From Buxus sempervirens (lineage: Eukaryota; Streptophyta; Magnoliopsida; Buxales; Buxaceae): a stretch of 64,000 bases of DNA. The notes under the pieces are model-generated. The model saw only the letters and a list, made by a program, of their open reading frames with translations, ran no database searches and was not told the DNA's origin. The DNA is taken from positions 441,501 to 505,500 of the forward strand of contig OX387195.1 in NCBI GenBank assembly GCA_947561395.2, in the 5' to 3' direction. Position numbers and translations under genes: made by a program. How positions within the stretch are numbered: the first letter of the stretch is position 1; every line of letters starts with the position of its first letter. Of this stretch, positions 10,670 to 24,400 are shown piece by piece.

Positions 10670-12994
10670 GATATAAAGCGAGGTGGCCAATTTTCACTTG
10701 ATCAAAAAGTCAACTTTTCACCCCTTAGGGTTTGACTTTCTGTCCAGGGTTTGTATTTTTGGTTTTTCTGGGAGCGCAAAAATGAGGTGCTTACACCGAT
10801 CGAATGGAAGTGATGTTTTCAGAGTTGAAAAGTAGAATTGAGGACTATGGAGACTGGAATTTGACATCACTAATGTAAGTAGCACCTTTGAAATTCGATT
10901 TTCGTTTAGAATTGTAGATTACAGAACCGATCATGAGATGATTTTGAATGCTCTCTGTTTCTATGATTAAAATAGCTATTGACATATAGATTGTTGGAAT
11001 TATGGTTTTATTAAGTCCGAATTGGTATGGTTGATGTCTTAAGTGAGTAATGAATACATAGTAAGTGGTTTAAAGGAAGAAGAATAGGTCAAAATTTGAG
11101 AAATGGAAGTTGCAGGAAGATGAACTTCCGTTCTGGTTGAGATCGCCTAGGCACCCAGACTAGGCGACCTCATTCTTAGGAATTTGGCTGGATGCCCAGA
11201 GATCGCCTAGGCGCCTGGTGGTAGGCACCCAGAGAGTAAAACTTCAAATTTTTATAATTAACTTGCTGGTTCAAATCAGGGATTATTTTGATGAATCAAA
11301 TAGAGGTAATTAAGGGAAATGGGATAAGTGAAGAATTATGTCATTCTAGAATTCATAAGGGGAATTGACTTAAAATAAAAAAAAAAGAAAAGAAAGAAAG
11401 GGTGAGTGTATACAATAGTATATAATTACACATAAGAGATTAGAAATTTCAAGAGTAAGGGTTATAGAAATTTTACCATGAGCAGCATATTACTGAGATT
11501 AATTGGAGGTGTTCTAGGTGATTTCTTCAGAAAATTAAGTTAATTATGAAGTGGGAATTAGGGTTCTTATTTAAGTAAATTGTGAGCTTTAGAAAAGGAT
11601 ATTAGTAGCTTACTTTGGGAAAGAATAAATTATGGATAATGCTTATAGGAAATTAATTGTTTTGAATTAAAAATGTGTAAATCAATACTGAATTTTATTG
11701 ATATGGTCAAACTCAGATTTCTGGCATTCGATTTTCATTGGATTAATCAGGAATGACACGATTATGTAAATTTGCGTCGAATTGGGTTTTATGCGAATTT
11801 TATGAAAAGAATTTTAAACTGAATATGAAGGATTTTATTTGTTTTCCTCCATGTACTTGGAGAGATGGATTGAGACGCCCATGTACTTGGGTAGATGTTA
11901 TGCTTCCGTGTACTTGGGGATGCCCCATTGTTGTGTTTGCTGGACATCGTGTTTGGTTTTGTTTTAGAGTCTAGTGGGCATAATACGATATGGATCCATT
12001 TAGGAGCTAGATAGTGGGAAGGATTGTTCTTTACTAGTGGTAATTCTTTGTTCGTGCACGCGTTTCCATCGTGTACTCGATGAGGCCTTCTCTATACAGG
12101 GGGATTGTTGCTTTCCCTCATTTTATCGTGTACTCGGACTATAACTGGTTAGTACTTGCCAACCCTTCGCTGTACTAGTTGGGTTCTCCCGCAATAAGAC
12201 GATGATCGTGTACTCAGCTTCGCACATAAGCCGGGAGGTGGTACAGTGGACATTGATATTACTCTAGTTAAAGGCAGTCTTATTTCATGAGTCATACTGT
12301 GACTTATTAAATTCTGATCGATATTATTGATTTGGCTAGTAAATGAAGTCTATCTATTTTGTTTGGATTAAGGCTAGTCTCCTTAATGCGTTTCCTCCAT
12401 GATGGAGAGGCCTTCCATGAGGGAATGGCTGCAGCAACTCTGTTTCCACCATGAGGGTGAGGTCATTTGTATTTCTATCATGAGGGTGATGATATGGATA
12501 TTTGAGATGTTGCAGTTGTTCTTAGACTGGATTTTCTAGAGCTAGGTCTTAACCTATTAAAATACTCAAATTTCATTATTATTATTGTTTTGACATATAT
12601 ATCTATTATTGTTTGGTTTACATGATGGATTCAGATTATTCGTGTTATCATCACTACTATATATATTTTAACTGATTCATGTTTCAGAACTGAATAAAAT
12701 GTATTTGAGCATGTATATACTACTTACTGGGATATTCGTATTTCATTCCGTTTTTTTTTCAAATCTTGGAAAGGACGATACTTTATGGGTAAATGCTTGG
12801 ATCATGTGATTTAGACTTGAGATATGGTATTTTTATAATTGAGCATAGGATTGTAGTTGACTCTACTTATGTAGTTTATTGCTTTATTCATGTTTTCCTT
12901 TACTCTGATATATCGATCTTGTGTGAAATATTAACACTTTGGAGATGAGTTACAGTTTTCACTACGTAACTCGGATCTGGGGCGTTATAATGTA

Positions 12995-13300
12995 GGCAAA
13001 CACCTGGATGCCTAAGAAGTTGCCTATTTAGGTGGTTTGCGACTTGAGATTCTAGTTAAGTATTCGGTTATGGCTCGGGGAAGTCCATAGACACCTCGAT
13101 CCGCCCCATTAGGTGACAGGTCCCATAGGTCATCCTGGTTATGAGTCAACACGCTTTATCTCACATGTCCTTGTCGATATGCTAATTTTTATCAATGAGA
13201 CCATTTGAATGGTATAGATCCCATCTTATTTGATTTTATCTTTCTTTATCACTTATTTGTGACTGAGTTTGTGAGCACCATACAACGGTCGATTTTGAGG
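12995..13300 (-). mobile_element. Fragment of old family A copy A7 (right piece)
   Basis: GGCAAACACCTGGATGCC onward follows the family A left end (GCGGACACCTGGGTGCC in A3), with the GGGGAAGTCC...ACACC and GGTGACAGGTCCCA blocks recognisable up to about 13.25 kb. More diverged than A2-A6, and truncated. The right boundary is approximate. Confidence 0.55.
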
Positions 13301-13941
13301 AATATGGAGGTTAGTTGGGTGATGTCAAGTGATATTTGCCATTTGTTTCATCAGTAACAGTTTCCATCCCACGTAAGGTTAGGTCGGTTGATGTATAAGG
13401 CTGTATTCTTTTCAATTCTTTGGGGGATATGAAGGACAAGAAACTCCAGAATTTTCAAGAACCTGCAAGTTGAAGTACATGCAGTTCTGAAAGAAATAAT
13501 GGTGATGGATTCATCATGGCTTGTCATTAGGAAGTTTCATGATATTTTTGCATCAGAGATTGTGTCTTTGTGGAGCGCTCTGGCTATTAGTTGATTTGAG
13601 GTTTAGTCCAGGTACTTTTGATGGAAATAATAGAGATGGCATCGTTACGGCTCAATGTTAGGATGAAATTTCAAGCCATAGCTGTAAGGGACTTGGTGTC
13701 TCAGTGGAGAGTTCTAGCTTCTGGATGAGGCGAGCTTTCTTGGAGGATGGATGCAGTTTCAACACTAATATTTCTTATGTTTATGCTATGTGTTTTCAGT
13801 CAACATTGCTTTCTTTAGTTCTGTTTCCATTATGTTTCTTCTATTTATGTAATTTATGTCCACATTCTCATGGACTGTTTTGTTTTCTTGTGTACTATTT
13901 ATTCTCTATTTTAATGAAATCGCCTATTATTCAAAAAAAAA
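13300..13941 (+). mobile_element. Probable LINE 3' end
   Basis: A stretch ending in TTTTAATGAAATCGCC, TATTATTC and a run of A (13930-13941), the tail type seen on the L1 at 30828 and on the 107-bp stub at 34070. The sequence before it has no readable domain, so only a 3' untranslated part is likely. The 5' limit is uncertain and no target duplication was found. Confidence 0.35.
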
Positions 13942-14040
13942 AAGGACAGAGATGTAAGTTAAACAAGAAAATTCTATTTCTCTAACATTTTCTTCCTTTT
14001 TTTCTTTTAATAAAAGCCATTTGAAGGGTTAGCTCCTTCC

Positions 14041-14100
14041 CTCTCCTCTCTTCTCTCTCTCTCTCCCCATCCCCCTCTTCCTTTCTCTCTCTTCCTCTTG
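14041..14100. repeat. CT-rich simple sequence
   Basis: Run of CTCTCC, TCTCTCTC and TTCC units, about 60 bp, just left of the inverted-repeat element. A similar CT-rich stretch follows that element at about 14650-14710. Confidence 0.8.
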
Positions 14101-14117
14101 CAATAACAATTTGTTTG

Positions 14118-14641
14118 GGATAATTATAGCTACACACCTATAGGCTTGTCACTTTATGTAACCCCCTAGCATTTGGAAAATGAAAAAAACTCTCCCTTGA
14201 CATATGCACAAACGGTCACAAAACCATTTTTATTAGTTAAGAATATTGAAAAGAACAAACTAACGCCTGAGATTAAATTTATTTAAAAGCCAATATAATC
14301 TCAAAAATATCAAATTAAAGTTAAAGAGTTAATACAATTAAATAATTCCTAATAAAATAAAAATTAAAATCCCACTTTCTTCATTGAACGTTCTCTAGAA
14401 GTTTTCTTATAAATCCATATGTAAGGGTAATTTTGTTATTTAGCGTATACGGTAAAGTGTTTTGTTCAAACTTAAAAAGGATAATTTAGATATAAAATCT
14501 TTGAAAGGGCCTCCTTGATCGTTTAATTTAGATATAAAATCTTTGAAAGGGCCTCCTTGATCGTTTGTGCGTATGTCAAGGTATGTTTTTTCATGTCTAT
14601 GTATAAGTGACAAACATCAAGGGACTACGTGTAATTATCCC
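14118..14641. mobile_element. Foldback / MITE-like element with imperfect terminal inverted repeats
   Basis: The left end GGGATAATTATAGCTACAC reads as an imperfect inverse of the right end ACTACGTGTAATTATCCC. Inward the match continues: CCTTGACATATGCACAAACG at about 14197 against its near reverse complement at about 14560-14580. The interior is AT-rich and non-coding and holds a 42-bp tandem duplication (14483-14566). The superfamily is unclear because no clean target duplication is seen. Confidence 0.5.
14483..14566. repeat. Perfect tandem duplication, 2 x 42 bp
   Basis: Two identical 42-bp units (14483-14524 and 14525-14566) starting AATTTAGATATAAAATC and ending CTTGATCGTTT, inside the foldback element. 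No mismatch, so recent. Confidence 0.95.
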
Positions 14642-15093
14642 TTTCTTTTGGCTCTCTCTCCCTATCGCTCTTTGTCCCCTTGCCTCTCTCAATCTCTTCC
14701 TCTCCTTTCCTCTTGTTATAGTAATTTCATAGAATCTAAGCATTTTTTTCTGTCTTTTCGCTCCTTTAGTTGTTTTGGAAGGAGGAAGAAGCAACAAGCA
14801 AAAGGAGAAGAGGATCTAAGAGAAAAAAACAAAGGCGGAAAAGCCTTTAACACACTCACGTTAGGTATTGATTTAAAAAAAAATCAAAAACAAAAAATTC
14901 ATAGGGTAGTTGAAGGCTTGAAACGCTAGGTGGGCCCCTTCTACTGAGGGGTTTCTACTCAAACAAAACACACCATCTGACACCATTCACAACTGACAAC
15001 ATACAAGTCAAGCGTTACATGAATGAAAACCCAAAGAAAGCGCAAACACTCCTTCACGGCTTATGTGTAATAAATTCTACACGTCTGTAATTC

Positions 15094-15407
15094 CTAACTG
15101 GTTTCCACATTCTTACTTGCTTCCACCTTGTCTGCACCTTCCACCTCCACACTAGCACTAGCTGCCGTCTCTACGCTTGCTGCCGTCTCTACACTTGCTG
15201 CTGTCGCGATGCCATCTGTGGGATTGCTATTCTTGATGGAGCCACTGGCATCCTTGGTAAGGTCAACATTGCTTGGGGCCACTGGAGCGCTAATAATAGC
15301 AGAGCTTGAACCAATAGCCTGCTCTTCCAATTCCTGTGACTTGTTGAGGGCATGGCAGTGCGGGCAGTAGTAGGTTATGTATGCAAAGTCCTCTTTCCTA
15401 GCAAGCC
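15094..15407 (-). CDS. LNP: LNP exon 5 and stop
   Basis: Acceptor GTGCAG before 15407. Encodes [18 protein letters not shown], completing the zinc finger, then a low-complexity tail with AASVET repeats and the TAG stop at 15094-15096. The 3' untranslated region continues below 15094; no clear polyadenylation signal was fixed. Confidence 0.93.
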
Positions 15408-18400
15408 CTGCACCAAAACAAACATTTGCTGCTCAGTTATCTGATAAAATACAATTACACAGTTTACGATAAAGCCATGAGTGGGATTCTGACAACCGAC
15501 CCAACCATATATTACCAAGCCCACCCTCAAACTGATCAGGTTGGGGTGATTTGGTTTGGATGCAACAAGACTTCGGAAAATACAGCCTTTGTTTTTTTTT
15601 TTTTTTTAATAAAAAAACTTATGGGCCGGTACAACCATACTTATTTACTCATACAATACTTATGTTTGTATAAAGCATATAATTAAACAATTGAATGGCA
15701 ACATGGGCCGGTAGGGTCTGGCTGGACCAAACCCAGTTGATGGTAATTTCCCCCATTGCCATCTCTTATTATGATTGACTCAATATGCCCCAATTTAGCT
15801 GTTTTTGTTGTATTATTAATAAAATATATCGATCACAAAAACCAAGAAAAACATCCTGCTCACCATTGTGCATATGGCAATTGCCACATATAAGTGCATA
15901 AGATTGTGTTGGATCCTCCCCAACAAGCAATGCTGCAATACGAGCAATCCATCCCCCATCATGCGTCATCGATTTGGGGTGATGCTTAACCACAACTGGC
16001 TCTTGTAGTGTAGGAATATCCATGCCATCCGGAGAAGCATAAGTTCCATCTGACTCCAGATGCGATGGTAATTCCTGAATTGATTGCTGCAATATGGTGC
16101 TCCCTGCACTGCTAGATCTGGAGGGAGACTGTTTCCGGTTTCTGAGACCAGAAGATTGCATAAGCTCAACATCATTGCTTTTCCCAGATGGAGCGTTGAG
16201 CTTAGTCTCATCTCCTACATAAACTTTCAAGCCTGAATCTGCACCCAACTTTGATGCCAGGACAGTTGCAGCGGCTGCCTTTGCTCCTGGGTCAGGGTCA
16301 TACCTCTGCATTAAGGTGCATACAATAGTTACCCTATGTAGGCAAACAATCATGTATGTGCTTGGTATTATTCATCCAGATTCAGAGATATTAACACCAA
16401 AAATACTCCAAGCAGAAAGGGGGTGCTAAGAAATCTGGGGCATTGTTTCCTGCAAAAGCATACATCTGGTGGGCATGATGATACTAGTCTTGAAAGATAT
16501 GAATAGCTCTATTAATCACCTGAATGAGCTGTTGCGTAGAATAATAGTTTGTCCTCTCTTTAAGTTCATCAATTTTTGCTTGCCTTTCTGCACGGAGCCT
16601 TTCAAGAGTTTTCTGGTCCTTGCGATCACCTGCAAGAATAATAAGGAATGCTCAGATTCAAGATATTCTGTTTCTGAATCAGGTGAGTTGTTGAAATTAT
16701 GTACATATCCATAAATAGGTATCTGAGAATTTCAAACAGAACTACTTTATCCAAGAGACATGGTTGTAATAATTCAAGATATCTATAGATGAAAAATACC
16801 ATCAAGACTTCAGATTAGGTACACAACAAAGAGGAATGCCTCTGTCCATAGGAATACTGCTAACTCCCCCATTACATCTCTGAACTTTAAGTGCGTGAAA
16901 GTGCTAATTGCTCCAAAACCAAAGCATATTCCCATGGACGTATAACTAAACTCCTAACTCTTTGCAAGTATTAAGCTTTCAGTGTTATTTACTACTAAGT
17001 ATATTCAGAAGTTAATATGCATAAGAACATATGTAAAAAAAAAAAAAACAAAAAGCATTACAGATAGATCGTCATGTGAAATCAAATTAGGCCACATAAA
17101 ATTATATCATGCAAATTGTGGGCTAATTTTACATCATGCAACAAGACCAAAAGAATCAATGTGCAATAGAATCAAGACTGAACATATATGTATGTATGTA
17201 TGCATGTATGTATGTATGAAGGTTAACAATACTAGTTTATGCCACATTATATCCAAAGCGAGAACAATTTGCATAACAGAATCTTGCATTAAATAATACC
17301 TCCAAGACATTTCTTGAACAGATTATCCCCCAGATTAAAGAATATAATAGACTTCCAAATTCTTAATTTATTGACAGGAATATACATACACAACATTTTA
17401 GAAGATTATTGGAAGACTCAAGTGTATAATAAGGTAATAAAACGGCTATAATTTTAAGATAAGAAGAGAAAAGAAAAGGATAAAATTGAAAGCAAAAATA
17501 ATAATAATAATAAATAAATAAATAAATAAAAACAACAATTAAAGCATACATCAATCAATTCAGCTTCTCGTAGACGATTAAGGAAGAAAAAATGATTATG
17601 AATGTAGAGTTCAAGATATTTACACATCCTTGTGAAGCTTACGAGTGCTGAATATAAAGCAGAAGATAGACCAGGTAGAAGAAACACAGGCAAAACTCGG
17701 AGTGCCCTCATCTTCCAATCTAAATTCAATGTCCTTGTTATCATGATAGCATAACCCACTGCAATAACCTGCAAAATTTGCAGTAAGTACCTACCTCATG
17801 CTAGAGAAACTTTGTGTTTGCAGTAGAAATAATAGATGAAGCCTTTCTTTAGATAAAAGAACAAATCACTTAGTAATTAAAAGAAAAAGGAAAAAAGAAA
17901 CCAAATGATTATCCATCATATCTCTTTCATCTTTATGGTAAATTGGCTAATTGTCAAGGTACAAAACAAACTTGCCCTCTAGTCCTAGTACAACTGCAAA
18001 ATTCCATGGAACTGTTGGGACTGTCAATTCTCTGTACTCAATGACCGTCGTTGTAAGCTTGTTGAAGATCAGTACCATTCAAATAATACAAAATCTCAAA
18101 CAAGGGCTATACTGCATATACTTTTCCGCTCTACCCAAAGTACAAATTTTCAACACGATATGACATAGGAATGAGTATGGAATCCATGTGGATCATTCAC
18201 CATGTCTAATTTTTTTAACAGATTATTCTTCTAGTATAAGAAAATGCCTCCTTTATCTTTGTTATACAATGAGTAGAAATTGACATTGTCTATACATTTT
18301 ATTCTATTTCAATATTATCTAGCATAAAAAAAGTTTGAAATATTTAATAAACGACTGACACACACACACTCATATCCAAGTCCGTGCAGCACAGTGCAAT

Positions 18401-21400
18401 GTAAAAAGGCCCTTAAATGCACAAACTGAACTTGAAATCCATGGACTTCTACAATCTGAATAATAAGTTGATTTTTTTTAAAAAAATAATTAAATTCACT
18501 AATAACTTATCCTAAAAACATCACATTCTTGTGGAATCCCACAAATGATTCACAAAAAAAACTATGTAATATCCTACAAATAAAAATAATCATGAAATTC
18601 AAAGAAAAAAAATCATTTAGAATAAAAAAAAACCTGAAATTTTGGTATTTTGAGTTTGATTCATTTCAAACTATACAAATCCTTGACAGTTTGTCATAAA
18701 AAATGTGGACTTACAAAATTGTCAATAGAGCAATGTGTGAGAGGAGAGAGTGAGAACTCAGTTCAGATCAAAATGAGAAAAAGAAAGAAAAAAAAAAAGA
18801 AGGCCTAAAAGTTATTCTAAAAACACAATACATCAAACATTACTCATCACTAATTTGTATAGAGCAAGATTCACTGTCTAGTTTCCGCATCACGTTGTCT
18901 GGGTTTGTTGGAATTTTGCCAGTATTCTAATCTTGCAGCTTATATTTTTCATATTATATAGGGTCAAAAAAAATTTTTAAAAAAAATCTAGAGAATAAGA
19001 AAATTAAGATATATATATACACTAGCAATTGTAAGACATGCGTTACATGTAATCACTGATATATTTGTATTTTAATGATAATTGCTTAGTTAGATTGTTT
19101 TAGGAAACAAAATTTTTTTCTCAATATAGATAAACATTTTCATGACAATAATTATTATTTTAAGAACACGTTTCCCTTTTCTCTTAATTTATATTATATT
19201 TAATTACATAACATCAATATATATAATATAATACATTTCTAAATATCATTATTGCTGTACCATTAAAATTATATTATATACTATGGGTAGATAATAGTTT
19301 TAATATTATGTAATGCATAGAACATCTTCCATATGTAAATAGGGATCTCACAGTTTTTAATTTCAAGATTTTCAATGCATATCTATCATTTAATATATTT
19401 AATCCAAAATCTAGAAGAATGTTGACATGAAAATAATCTCACCACAATTTCTTTTATCCACTGTCGGTCCCAAGCCCGGATAGAATATCTTAAAATTCGC
19501 AATCACATTAAAATGAAATGGTCAAATTGATTTTTTTCCTCTTAGAAGGATTGCACTAGCTACTTATAGAGACTGCAAGGTTATTCCCAGCAAGAGTTTA
19601 GCTTCACAACATAGATTAATGGTGATGGATATTTGTCTTAAAAGTGGGAGGAAAACAAATATACTAAAATAAACCCAAAAACAAAACAATGGAAGTTTAA
19701 AGGAGAGAGTTTAGTTATTTTTTAAGAGTAAGTTAATGAAAGAGGCCAGTTGGGACCTTATGGGTGATCCGACTAGGATGTGGAATGAAATGGCCAATTG
19801 CATTAAAAGACTTGGAAAATAGTTATTAGGAGAATCGCGAGGTAGTATTCCAACTCATACGGAAACTTGGTGGTGGAGTGATGTAGTCTAAGAAGCTATC
19901 AAAGTGAAAAAATTGTTATTTTAAAATTTGGAAAAAGAATTAGACCCAGGAGAACTTAGAAAGGTATAAAAATGTTAAAACAAAGAAAAAAAGTTAGTGA
20001 AGCAAAAAACCATGCCTATGACAACTTATATGATAATTTAGCTACTAAATAAGGTAAAAACTTTATTTATAAATTATCAAGATTTAGAAAGAGGAAAACA
20101 AGTGACTTAGATCAGGTTAAATGTATTAAAAGTGAAAATTCAAGAGTTTTGGTAAAAGATGAGGAGATTAAAGATGAAAAGAATATTTCATGAAATTATT
20201 AAATGGGGAAGGTACACAAAGATCTGGATTCTGTATAAATAATAGCAGTAATGGAACTAGAGAACAAACCTACATTTGTACGGTTCGAGTTGAAGAAGTT
20301 AAAGATGCTCTAGTCAAAATGAGAATAGGAAAAGCCTTGGGCCCAGATGGCATCCCTATAGCGGTGTGGATTTGCATAGGAGATATTGGTGTATTTTTGT
20401 TGACTAAATTATTTGATGGAATTTTAAGGACTGAGAAAATGTCAAATGCTTGGAGCATTAGTACAATAATACCAATATTTAAGAACAAGGAGATGTACAG
20501 GAGTGTGCAAATTATCGTCACATTAAACTTATGAGTCACACTATGAAATTGTTGGAAATAGTGATTGAACATAGATTAAGGCTAATAAATTGAGTGACAG
20601 AAAATAAATTTGGATTTATGCCTGAAAGATCCACTACAGAAGCTATATTTTTACTTAGACAGTTAATAGAAAAGTCTAGAGGAGAAACAAAAAAAGATTT
20701 GCTATGGTTTTCATTGATTTAGAAAAAGTGTATGATAGGTTCAATGTAATGAAGGATATGATGAGGGAGACTTAACTAAAGTGAAAACCGTTGGCGGCGA
20801 ATCAACTAATTTTCTGGTTACGATAGGTTTGCTTCAAGGGTCAGCTATCAGCACTTATCTTTTTGTTTTAATTATGGATTAGTTGACGAGTCATATTCAA
20901 GATGAGATACCCTTGGTGTATGCTATTTGCAAATGATATAGTATTGGTAGGCCACACTATAAGTAAATATTAAGCTAAAAATGTGAAGAGAAACCTTAGA
21001 ATCAAAGAGTTTTAAAATAAGCCGTGTGAAGACTGAATATATAAAATGCTCTTTTAATACAAATAACAATATAACTAATGAAACTATTAGAATTTACAAT
21101 CAGGATATCCCTTTAGGTAATGAGTTCAAATATCTTGGATGAATGGTACAAAAAGATGGAGAAATTGATGAAGATGTTGCACATAGGATCAGAGTTGGTT
21201 GGCTTAAGTGGCGGGGTGCTTCTAAAGTTTTGTGTGATAAACATGTTCCACTTAAATTAAAAGGTAAGTTCTTTAAGACAACAATTAGACCAACTATGTT
21301 GTATGAGACAAAATGTTGGGCAGCAAAGAATTTTGTGTGATGGCATGCGGGGCAAAGAATTTTGTGTGATGACATGCCCCGCATGCCATCCGAAATCCAG

Positions 21401-24400
21401 CTGAGTAGATTTCATTTGGCATGAGGCAAAATGTTGACCATGCTGAATGAAACTAGGGTTTTTTTTTATTTATCAATAATGGTAAATTTTATATATAAAA
21501 ATAAAGATAGTTACTGAACAGCAAAACAATAGACACACTAGCCCACGAGAAGTGGGATGTGCCTAAGCAGTGATACTAATGCTAATATGACCCTTACAAT
21601 ACATGTCCCATATATCTAAACAATCATCACCTCCCAATTTCTTACAATATCCCCTACCCCGTAGCCACAAAACTCCAGGGATACCGAAGTCCAAAAAGCT
21701 GCAATATCCAACACTGACTCTAAAAGTGACTCTCATCAATAAAAATATCCTCAGATATGCGTCGATTTCGGTTCAGCCAAACCATCCATATGATAGCAAA
21801 AACACTCCTGAATAGAGCCTTCTACCTCTTTTAGACATATGTGGGAATCTCCACTATTCAGCCAATTCACAAAGAGATTTCGGGACTGTCCACTTTACTC
21901 CTGCTTTTTGCAACACTCTGCACCACATGTAACCAGCAAAATCACAATGCACTAGTAAGTGGTCCACTTTCTCCCTGGCCCTCATACAAAGGGTACAACC
22001 ATGTGGTGACAACACCCAAGTTTTCCATCGACGCTGAAGAATATCTTGGGTATTGATCCTATTTAAAAAAGTAGTCCATGCAAAGATCTTCACCTTAAGA
22101 GGGAATTTGGCTTTCCAAAGGAATTGAGTATGAAAACTAGGAGAATGAGAAAATCCCAACTTTCAAAAATGCGACATCCAAGATTTAAAAGAATACTGAC
22201 CATGAGACTCAAGAGACCAACACCTAATATCTGTAACTTTGGCATGGATAATCACCCTTTGGGATGTTCAAAATAAATCACCCAAGTCATTTACCTCGAA
22301 ATCATGCAGATCCCTCCGAAATAGAAGGTTCCACTCTAATCCATTATCGAACAAAGACAAGATATTACAAACAAAAGGATCCCTCGGAATACGAATCTGG
22401 AAAAGCCGAGGAAATAATGATGCATGAGTAGAATCCCCCCACCAAACATCGGACCAGAATTTAAATGTCTCCCATACGAAGCTTGGTAGATACCAACGGC
22501 AAGAATACTTGAGATAGAGACAAAATGGATTTCTAGGTACATTTGTAGGGTATTTTAGCATTGTGATAGACCTCCCATCCATTATGGTGAATTTCAAACT
22601 TACTCATGATTACCTGATGCCACAACGCCGCCCCTTTCCTAGCCGAACCTCCAGAGCCATTTTCCAAGTAGAGCGGAATTTTTTATGCCACAACCCTAGG
22701 GATTTTTTATGTCCCTACAAGGATTCCGTTTCTTTTTCTGCCGAAACCGCCAAATGCTTTAATATGTAGTGGTAAAACTCAAAAATTTTCTTATGTACCA
22801 GTTTGATACTACTGATAATGGCCAAGTAAAATCAACATATAGTCTAATGCAACCACAATCAAATATTTTTATATACAATGAAAGGACTCGTGTCAATCAC
22901 CTAGAAAGCAATGTAACTAGGCCAAGTTGTATTGGTTGTAGATGACAACCAAAACCTTGATAGCAAGGCTGTTAAACACCTAGGCAAAGCTAGGTGACTT
23001 TTCCCTAGCCTAGGCAAGTGCCCAGGTGAGAAGTTCTAAAGAAATTTTGTTTTATATTATTTCTTGATACTCTACAAGTCGATAAGCAACATATGCAACA
23101 TTTTTTAGAAAAAAAAAAATAATCAATGAATTTCCTACTAACACAGTCAAATGATTTGAGCAGAATATTAGATGTGAGGAGCCTCCAATGAAATGAATTA
23201 CAATTAAAAGTAAATTGAAAGAATTAATCTATTCATTAATCATAGAACAACATTCTTTCATGTCATTATATGAAGGAATGCATGCGATTGTAGTGCCTAT
23301 GAGTCAAAGGAACATATTAATTAATCACAGCACATCAAATTTTTAAAAAGAAAGTATGGTAGGAATAATTAAATAACAAAATTAGCAAAACAAAAACTTA
23401 TTATCACGAATTATAACGATGATAAAAATTGAAAATTATGCAATTAATTAGGCTAGCCAATTGTTTAGCCAAAATCACCATCACGTTATTGCCTAGGTCA
23501 TAAAGAAAACAAAAAGGAAGGAAAAAAGCCTAGCTGCATAGGTGTCAGTCTTTAACAATGCTTCTTGGTAAGAACCCTTTACCCTTTAGTTTAAAGGATA
23601 TATGGCCAACCCATTGAAAGATTTTAAGGGATCATAATAGGAAAATATACTCCAGGTTGAAATTCATTAAAAACCACTACACATTAAAGCTAACATCAAA
23701 ATTTGGGATCAGGAGACCTTCGGATATATATGTAAAGACACTATTTTTCGTAAGATTAGCTAAGACCATTAGACCATTAGACCGCTAGATTAATTGACTA
23801 AGAATGAAAGGAGATAAAGAAGGAATTTGATGGTAACATTTTTAAAAAAAATAATAATAATAATTCTACTGGCGTGGAGACTGCTTCAGTGAATTCTTTT
23901 TCTAAATTTTAAGTAAAAGTGACTTTAAGTTCTTGTTATGGCATTTTACAGGTAAAAGACTCTCATAGTAATAGCCTAGCCTTCAAAAAATAATACTAGA
24001 CGGCGACTCTCGTGCGACGAAGCTGACTATCGCGACTGGACGAAGGCGACTTTCGCGACTGGATGAAGGTGATTCTCGTGACGACGGCGACGAAGACTCT
24101 TGCTGACAACGTCGAAGGTTCTAAGCAAAGACGAAGGTTTCGACGTAGGTTCGACAAAGGTTCTCGACGTCGACGAAGGCTTTCGAAGCAAGTTATCGAC
24201 GAAGGCTCTCGACGTAGGCTTTCGGTGAAGTCTTTCGACGAAGGCTCTCGGAGAAGTCTCTCGACGAAGGGGTTAATGCTGACAGATTTTGACTCTGAGG
24301 AAGGTTCTGTGTGGGGGTACATACGGCGAACCTGAAGAAGGTGTAAGAATGCCAAGTTTTGCTCGGCGGGAAATCCTTCCCAGGAATGGAGTAGGTGCCA

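Larger units (their letters stand above)
7112..10795 (-). mobile_element. Family A copy A3, complete solo-LTR-like insertion (3684 bp)
   Basis: Begins TGTGCGCGCG and ends GGTGCTTACA with the 5-bp duplication CCGAT on both sides (7107-7111 and 10796-10800). It is the longest copy because its right end carries a five-unit 147-bp tandem array (9935-10669). Its palindrome word is the CpG-rich TTCGCGCGAG (8379-8502, again at 9463-9480). Two perfect hairpins (8965-8979 and 9057-9082), a donor-like AGGTAAT (exon end 9201) and a minus-strand TATATAAA (9481-9488) match sister copies in position. Inserted in B2. No coding region. Confidence 0.78.
5612..12989 (+). mobile_element. Family B copy B2 with two inner insertions
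   Basis: Begins TGTAAAATCCCG and ends GGGGCGTTATA, close to the B3 ends. The flanks GTGCA (5607-5611) and ATGTA (12990-12994) look like a decayed 5-bp duplication, and the A7 sequence continues across them. Without the inserted copia-type LTR (5740-6595) and A3 (7112-10795) the body is roughly 2.8 kb. A plus-strand TATATAAG is at 6776-6783. GCCTAGGC-based inverted repeats occur at about 11145-11222 and gene-like short cassettes (CATGTACTTGG, CGTGTACTCG, CCATGATGG) at about 11850-12500. No coding region. Probably an old solo LTR. Confidence 0.6.

Noticed and set aside
5586-13300. A7 and the GAGTCGCCAC copies as a host gene family
   Set aside because: The repeated blocks are bounded by TG...CA and 5-bp duplications in A2-A6 and have no conserved frame, so they are mobile elements.
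14567-14929. 120-codon plus-strand frame
   Set aside because: Runs through CT-rich simple sequence and the end of the foldback element; low complexity and no domain.
24063-24335. Arginine-rich 90-codon frame at the L1 5' end
   Set aside because: Encoded by the GACGAAGG repeats, frame differs from ORF1, no known domain.
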